Origin: Candidatus Omnitrophota bacterium
Lineage (GTDB): Bacteria > Hinthialibacterota > Hinthialibacteria > Hinthialibacterales > Hinthialibacteraceae
NCBI GenBank assembly: GCA_003598175.1
Contig: QZKN01000055.1
Coordinates: 1 to 39,514 of the forward strand
Direction: 5' to 3'
Length of the DNA stretch: 39,514 nt
A model generated the notes under the pieces. That model was not told where the DNA came from. It was given only the letters and a program-made list of their open reading frames with translations, and did no database searches. This document shows, piece after piece, positions 36,672 to 39,514 of the stretch (positions are counted from its first letter, which is position 1; each line of letters starts with the position of its first letter). Made by a program: the position numbers and the translations under genes.

Positions 36672-38324
36672 ATGTTTTTGCGAGTGATTCATAGTATAAC
36701 AATCGTCTGCCTGTCAGCGTTGATGGGTGGGTCCATGGAATATGACATTGTGATCTATGGCGGGACCTCGGCGGGTGTTTCGGCGGCGCTGCAGGCGTCG
36801 CGGATGGGAAACCATTGCGTGATCATCCAAGACAATTCGCATCTCGGCGGATTGACGTCGGGCGGATTGGGCGCGACGGATATCGGCAACAAAGCGGCGA
36901 TCGGCGGCATTTCGCGGGAGTTTTATCGTCACGTGTACGACCATTACGCCGATGACAGCGCGTGGATTTTTCAGAAGCGCGATGTGTATCGCAGTCAACG
37001 GCAGGCGCAGGACGACAATTCGATGTGGACGTTCGAACCGCATGTCGCCGAAAAAATCATGCGGCAAATGGCCGCCGACGCGAATGCGGATGTGGTTTTC
37101 AATGAGCGGCTTGATTTGAACGACGGCGTCGTCAAGAAAAACGGCCGCATCCATTCCATCAAAATGGAAAGCGGCAAGGTTTTTGCAGGCAAAATGTTCA
37201 TCGATGCGACCTACGAAGGGGATTTGCTGGCCAAGGCGGGGGTGTCGTACCACGTGGGCCGCGAAAGCAACGCGACCTATGATGAGACGCTCAACGGCGT
37301 TCATTTCAACTTATACTACCTCACCGACCGAGGCAGGCTCTATCGCAATACCTACCATCATAATTTTACCCGCCCCATCAGCCCTTATGTCGTTCTGGGG
37401 GACCGAGAAAGCGGTTTGCTGCCCGGCGTCCATGGCGACGATCCGGGAACACACGGAGAGGGGGACCATCGCATTCAGGCGTATAATTTCCGTATATGCA
37501 TGACCGACGCGCCGGAAAATCGAATTCCCTTTCCCCAACCGGAAAATTACAATCCGCTGCGGTACGAATTGCTGTTACGCTATATCGAGGCGGGAGTTTT
37601 TGACGTCATCAATCTCAGCACGCCCATGCCCAATCGCAAAACCGACACGAATAATTTCGGGGGATTTTCCAGCGACAATATCGGCATGAACTATGAGTAT
37701 CCCGACGGTGATTATGAAACGCGCGAACGCATCTTTCAGGATCACATCGATTATCAATTGGGCATGATGTGGTTTTTATGCAACGATGAGCGGATTCCGG
37801 ACAATGTGCGCGCGCAAGTCAATCGCTGGGGATTGTGTAAAGATGAATTTCAGGATACCGACCATTGGCCGCATCAACTCTACGTGCGTGAGGCGCGGCG
37901 GATGATTTCCGATATTGTGATGACGCAATATCACTGCGAAAGCAAAACCGTAGTCGATGATTCGGTGGGATTGGCGGCGTATGGGATGGATTCACACAAC
38001 GTGCAACGCTTTGCGGCGTACGGAATCGTTCGCAACGAAGGCAATGTGGAAGTGGGAGTGGAAACGCCCTACCCGATTTCCTATCAGGCCATCCGTCCAC
38101 AAAAGAGCGAATGTGAAAATCTGCTGGTTCCGGTTTGCGTCTCTTCCTCCCACATCGCCTTCGGTTCGATTCGCATGGAGCCGGTTTTTATGGTGTTGGG
38201 ACAATCGGCGGCGACGGCGGCCTCCCTCGCGATCAAGGATGATTTGGCCGTGCAGGATATTGATTACAGCAAACTGCGGGAACGGTTGTTGCAGGATAAG
38301 CAGGTTTTGGAGTGGAAGAATTAA
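36672..38324 (+). CDS. Secreted FAD-dependent oxidoreductase (FAD_oxidored / GMC-unrelated, PF12831-like)
   Basis: 550 residues from ATG 36672, picked for the GGAG 5 nt upstream; ATG 36654 is in frame. A short signal sequence (MFLRVIHSITIVCLSALMGG) precedes the FAD-binding Rossmann start DIVIYGGTSAGVSAALQASRMG and the HLGGLTSGGLGATD loop characteristic of this family. C-terminal FAD closure at FMVLGQSAATAASLAI. The family is abundant in polysaccharide utilisation regions of planctomycete-like genomes, where the substrate is unknown. No membrane helix beyond the signal. Confidence 0.92.
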   Translation: MFLRVIHSITIVCLSALMGGSMEYDIVIYGGTSAGVSAALQASRMGNHCVIIQDNSHLGGLTSGGLGATDIGNKAAIGGISREFYRHVYDHYADDSAWIFQKRDVYRSQRQAQDDNSMWTFEPHVAEKIMRQMAADANADVVFNERLDLNDGVVKKNGRIHSIKMESGKVFAGKMFIDATYEGDLLAKAGVSYHVGRESNATYDETLNGVHFNLYYLTDRGRLYRNTYHHNFTRPISPYVVLGDRESGLLPGVHGDDPGTHGEGDHRIQAYNFRICMTDAPENRIPFPQPENYNPLRYELLLRYIEAGVFDVINLSTPMPNRKTDTNNFGGFSSDNIGMNYEYPDGDYETRERIFQDHIDYQLGMMWFLCNDERIPDNVRAQVNRWGLCKDEFQDTDHWPHQLYVREARRMISDIVMTQYHCESKTVVDDSVGLAAYGMDSHNVQRFAAYGIVRNEGNVEVGVETPYPISYQAIRPQKSECENLLVPVCVSSSHIAFGSIRMEPVFMVLGQSAATAASLAIKDDLAVQDIDYSKLRERLLQDKQVLEWKN

Positions 38325-38454
38325 AGAGGGATTGATGCTGGTTTCCCATCGCAAATGCTTCTGAAGGTATAATCGTTCACGCATCGTTGTCAATTGTATA
38401 ATATAAACAGACGCCTGGATTGCCTGATTGAGTTTTTCCATGTATAGTGTGGAT

Positions 38455-38862
38455 CTATTCGTTGAACTGTTTGAGAATAATTTTATTCTCAAAATATCTG
38501 AATTCAATGGAGAATTCTTCAAATATATCCAATCGTCCTAAAATAAATGGAACTTCCTCAATTAAGGCCCATCCCACGTGAGCGGATATTTCTATGGTTT
38601 CGATTTTAAATTTCACTCTGCTCAGTATGTAAGGAACGCTTCCTTCTCCAATCCCCTGCACTTCGCTTCGGCGTTTCATGTCCAAATTCAAACCGATGAT
38701 TTCCCCAACGGAATAAGGAATCAATGAAAGATCTGCTCCGGAATCGAGAAGCATGAAAAGATTCACACTTTGCCTTGGTCCAATAATCGTTGCAGGAATA
38801 ATGGGTTTTAATACTTCTCCGAGAACAATTGTATGCCTTTTTACGAATTCGAATACAATCAT
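38455..38862 (-). CDS. Retropepsin-like (clan AA) aspartic protease
   Basis: 135 residues. Active-site motif LLDSGADLSLIPYSVG (DSGAD, the D-S/T-G triplet) at about 39-54 and the second hydrophobic signature VPFILGRLDIFEEFSIEF at about 104-121: a single-domain, dimer-forming retropepsin fold without transmembrane segment or transposon neighbour. The ATG overlaps the stop of the DUF5678 gene (ATGA), so they are translationally coupled. The substrate is unknown; it might process its partner. Confidence 0.88.
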   Translation of the reverse strand: MIVFEFVKRHTIVLGEVLKPIIPATIIGPRQSVNLFMLLDSGADLSLIPYSVGEIIGLNLDMKRRSEVQGIGEGSVPYILSRVKFKIETIEISAHVGWALIEEVPFILGRLDIFEEFSIEFRYFENKIILKQFNE

Positions 38863-39059
38863 ACTACTAATTCCTTATCCGAAGATGGAACTTTATGAAT
38901 GAAAGGAGCGTCTCCCTGTTTCTCTGCTTCTTTTAGGACTTTCTTGAAATCTCTACCATGCGCTACGACAGATTCACCAAGAATGGCTATATACTCTCCC
39001 GCATAGGTCATTTCAATTTCCGGATTCTTTATCAGCCAATTATACTCAGTAGACATCAT
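38859..39059 (-). CDS. DUF5678-like small protein
   Basis: 66 residues: NWLIKNPEIEMTYAGEYIAI LGESVVAHGRDFKKV, with a YxGEYIAI-x-VVAHG core and an ending PFIHKVP as in DUF5678. This family is small, widespread in cyanobacteria and candidate phyla, and often sits just upstream of a retropepsin-like protease. Shine-Dalgarno AAGGAGA with 9-10 nt to the first of two ATGs. Function unknown. Confidence 0.8.
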   Translation of the reverse strand: MMSTEYNWLIKNPEIEMTYAGEYIAILGESVVAHGRDFKKVLKEAEKQGDAPFIHKVPSSDKELVV

Positions 39060-39514
39060 GTGTATATTCTCCTTGGTATATATACTTTTTTAATCGGTTA
39101 CCCCTGATGCAATTTGATTCTTGCATCCGGATAGGCACAAACAGAAAAGGAATATGGGTACTTACATTTCAACAATATTGTAGCCCATTTTCAATTCGAA
39201 TTCAACCGATTCAATTTTTCGAGTCTAGTTTTTACCAGTATGGCATGAAGCAGCTGACGCGCCGGCAAAAAGTCGGATTAAATTTTGAAACCGGCGCATA
39301 TTGTGGTGACAATCAATAATCCCCTACTATATATTGTGCAGACAGGATATCAACACAACAAATTTTGGTTTATCCGACAAATGAGTACTTATGAACTATG
39401 ATCGTGTCAGTTTTGTTACTTGAGGAGCCTGATCATGATCCACGACTCGGGGATAAGTAAACCCCAACGGGGTGCAATAAGATAGCCAGTGGGCAACGCC
39501 CCTGGAGTCAAATG
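39060..39514. other. 455-base region without a gene at the right edge
   Basis: It holds the leader of the DUF5678 gene (GTATATATAC palindrome near 39078), a 70-codon frame at 39107-39319 with no ribosome binding site or family features, a GATCATGATC palindrome near 39431, and two hairpins at 39461-39505. The window ends inside what looks like a repeat. Confidence 0.5.
39461..39505. repeat. Pair of hairpins with identical AAC loops, probable interspersed repeat
   Basis: ACCCC-AAC-GGGGT (39461-39473) and CCAG-T-GGGC-AAC-GCCC-CTGG (39486-39505; one bulged T) lie 12 bases apart. The same loop in two successive GC stems resembles a REP/BIME-type or MITE-derived element; I recall similar motifs repeated in many environmental genomes, but copy number here cannot be seen. 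Confidence 0.5.

Noticed and set aside
38455..38862. Retroelement remnant because of the retropepsin fold
   Set aside because: No reverse transcriptase, integrase or terminal repeats; it is coupled to a DUF5678 gene as a cellular module.
39107..39319. 70-codon frame near the right edge
   Set aside because: No ribosome binding site and no domain signature; overlaps what appears to be non-coding repeat-rich sequence.

Overview
The window (about 39.5 kb, GC near 50%) comes from a bacterium with strong Shine-Dalgarno usage. Its exported-protein repertoire is typical of uncultured, environmentally free-living lineages: a Tat-exported Gfo/Idh/MocA oxidoreductase, a BlaR/MecR-like M56 protease fused to WD40 repeats, a CotH/lamin-tail secreted protein, and a DUF5678/retropepsin pair. 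This combination is common in Planctomycetota-like and candidate-phylum genomes (Hydrogenedentota, Sumerlaeota, Poribacteria, Omnitrophota and similar). No rRNA, tRNA or phylogenetic marker is present, so I cannot name the phylum. I see no prophage, insertion sequence or CRISPR array.

Layout. 1-5.1 kb: the 3' part of a large secreted beta-propeller/Y_Y_Y protein, convergent with a secreted CotH-kinase protein; the two share a LamG-like module. 5.4-9.4 kb, minus strand: a compact operon of [NiFe] hydrogenase large subunit, Tat-exported small subunit, and a methyl-accepting chemotaxis protein whose periplasmic domain carries a c-type heme motif (CxxCH). 9.9-19.2 kb, plus strand and divergent from that operon: a nearly complete chemotaxis cluster, cheA (with three unexplained N-terminal repeats and two Hpt domains), cheW, mcp, a cheX-cheY in-frame fusion with an internal ribosome binding site, cheR and cheB. 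19.2-23.6 kb: a BlaI/MecI-type repressor, with a textbook promoter and two matching operators, translationally coupled to an M56 protease-WD40 sensor. 23.7-24.3 kb: a HigB-HigA toxin-antitoxin pair. 24.4-28.8 kb: a sodium/solute symporter, a HAD-IIA phosphatase, a GntR/UTRA regulator and a Tat-signal TIM-barrel sugar isomerase, probably sugar related. 28.8-34.8 kb: housekeeping and stress genes (dCMP deaminase, cold-shock protein, OsmC, orphan DNA methyltransferase, GNAT, CHAD, thiol peroxidase, SnoaL-like). 35.0-38.3 kb: Tat-exported Gfo/Idh/MocA oxidoreductase and a secreted FAD-dependent oxidoreductase. 38.4-39.1 kb: retropepsin-like protease and DUF5678 protein. The right edge holds two hairpins that look like part of an interspersed repeat.

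The most notable hypothesis is that the hydrogenase, the heme-containing receptor and the divergent che operon form one hydrogen- or redox-sensing chemosensory system. Four facts visible in the sequence point that way. The hydrogenase has no membrane anchor or cytochrome gene next to it. Its large subunit ends exactly at the mature C-terminal His, a trait known from sensory hydrogenases. Its medial FeS site has four Cys. The receptor gene starts 3 nt after the small-subunit stop. The direct functional link remains inference.
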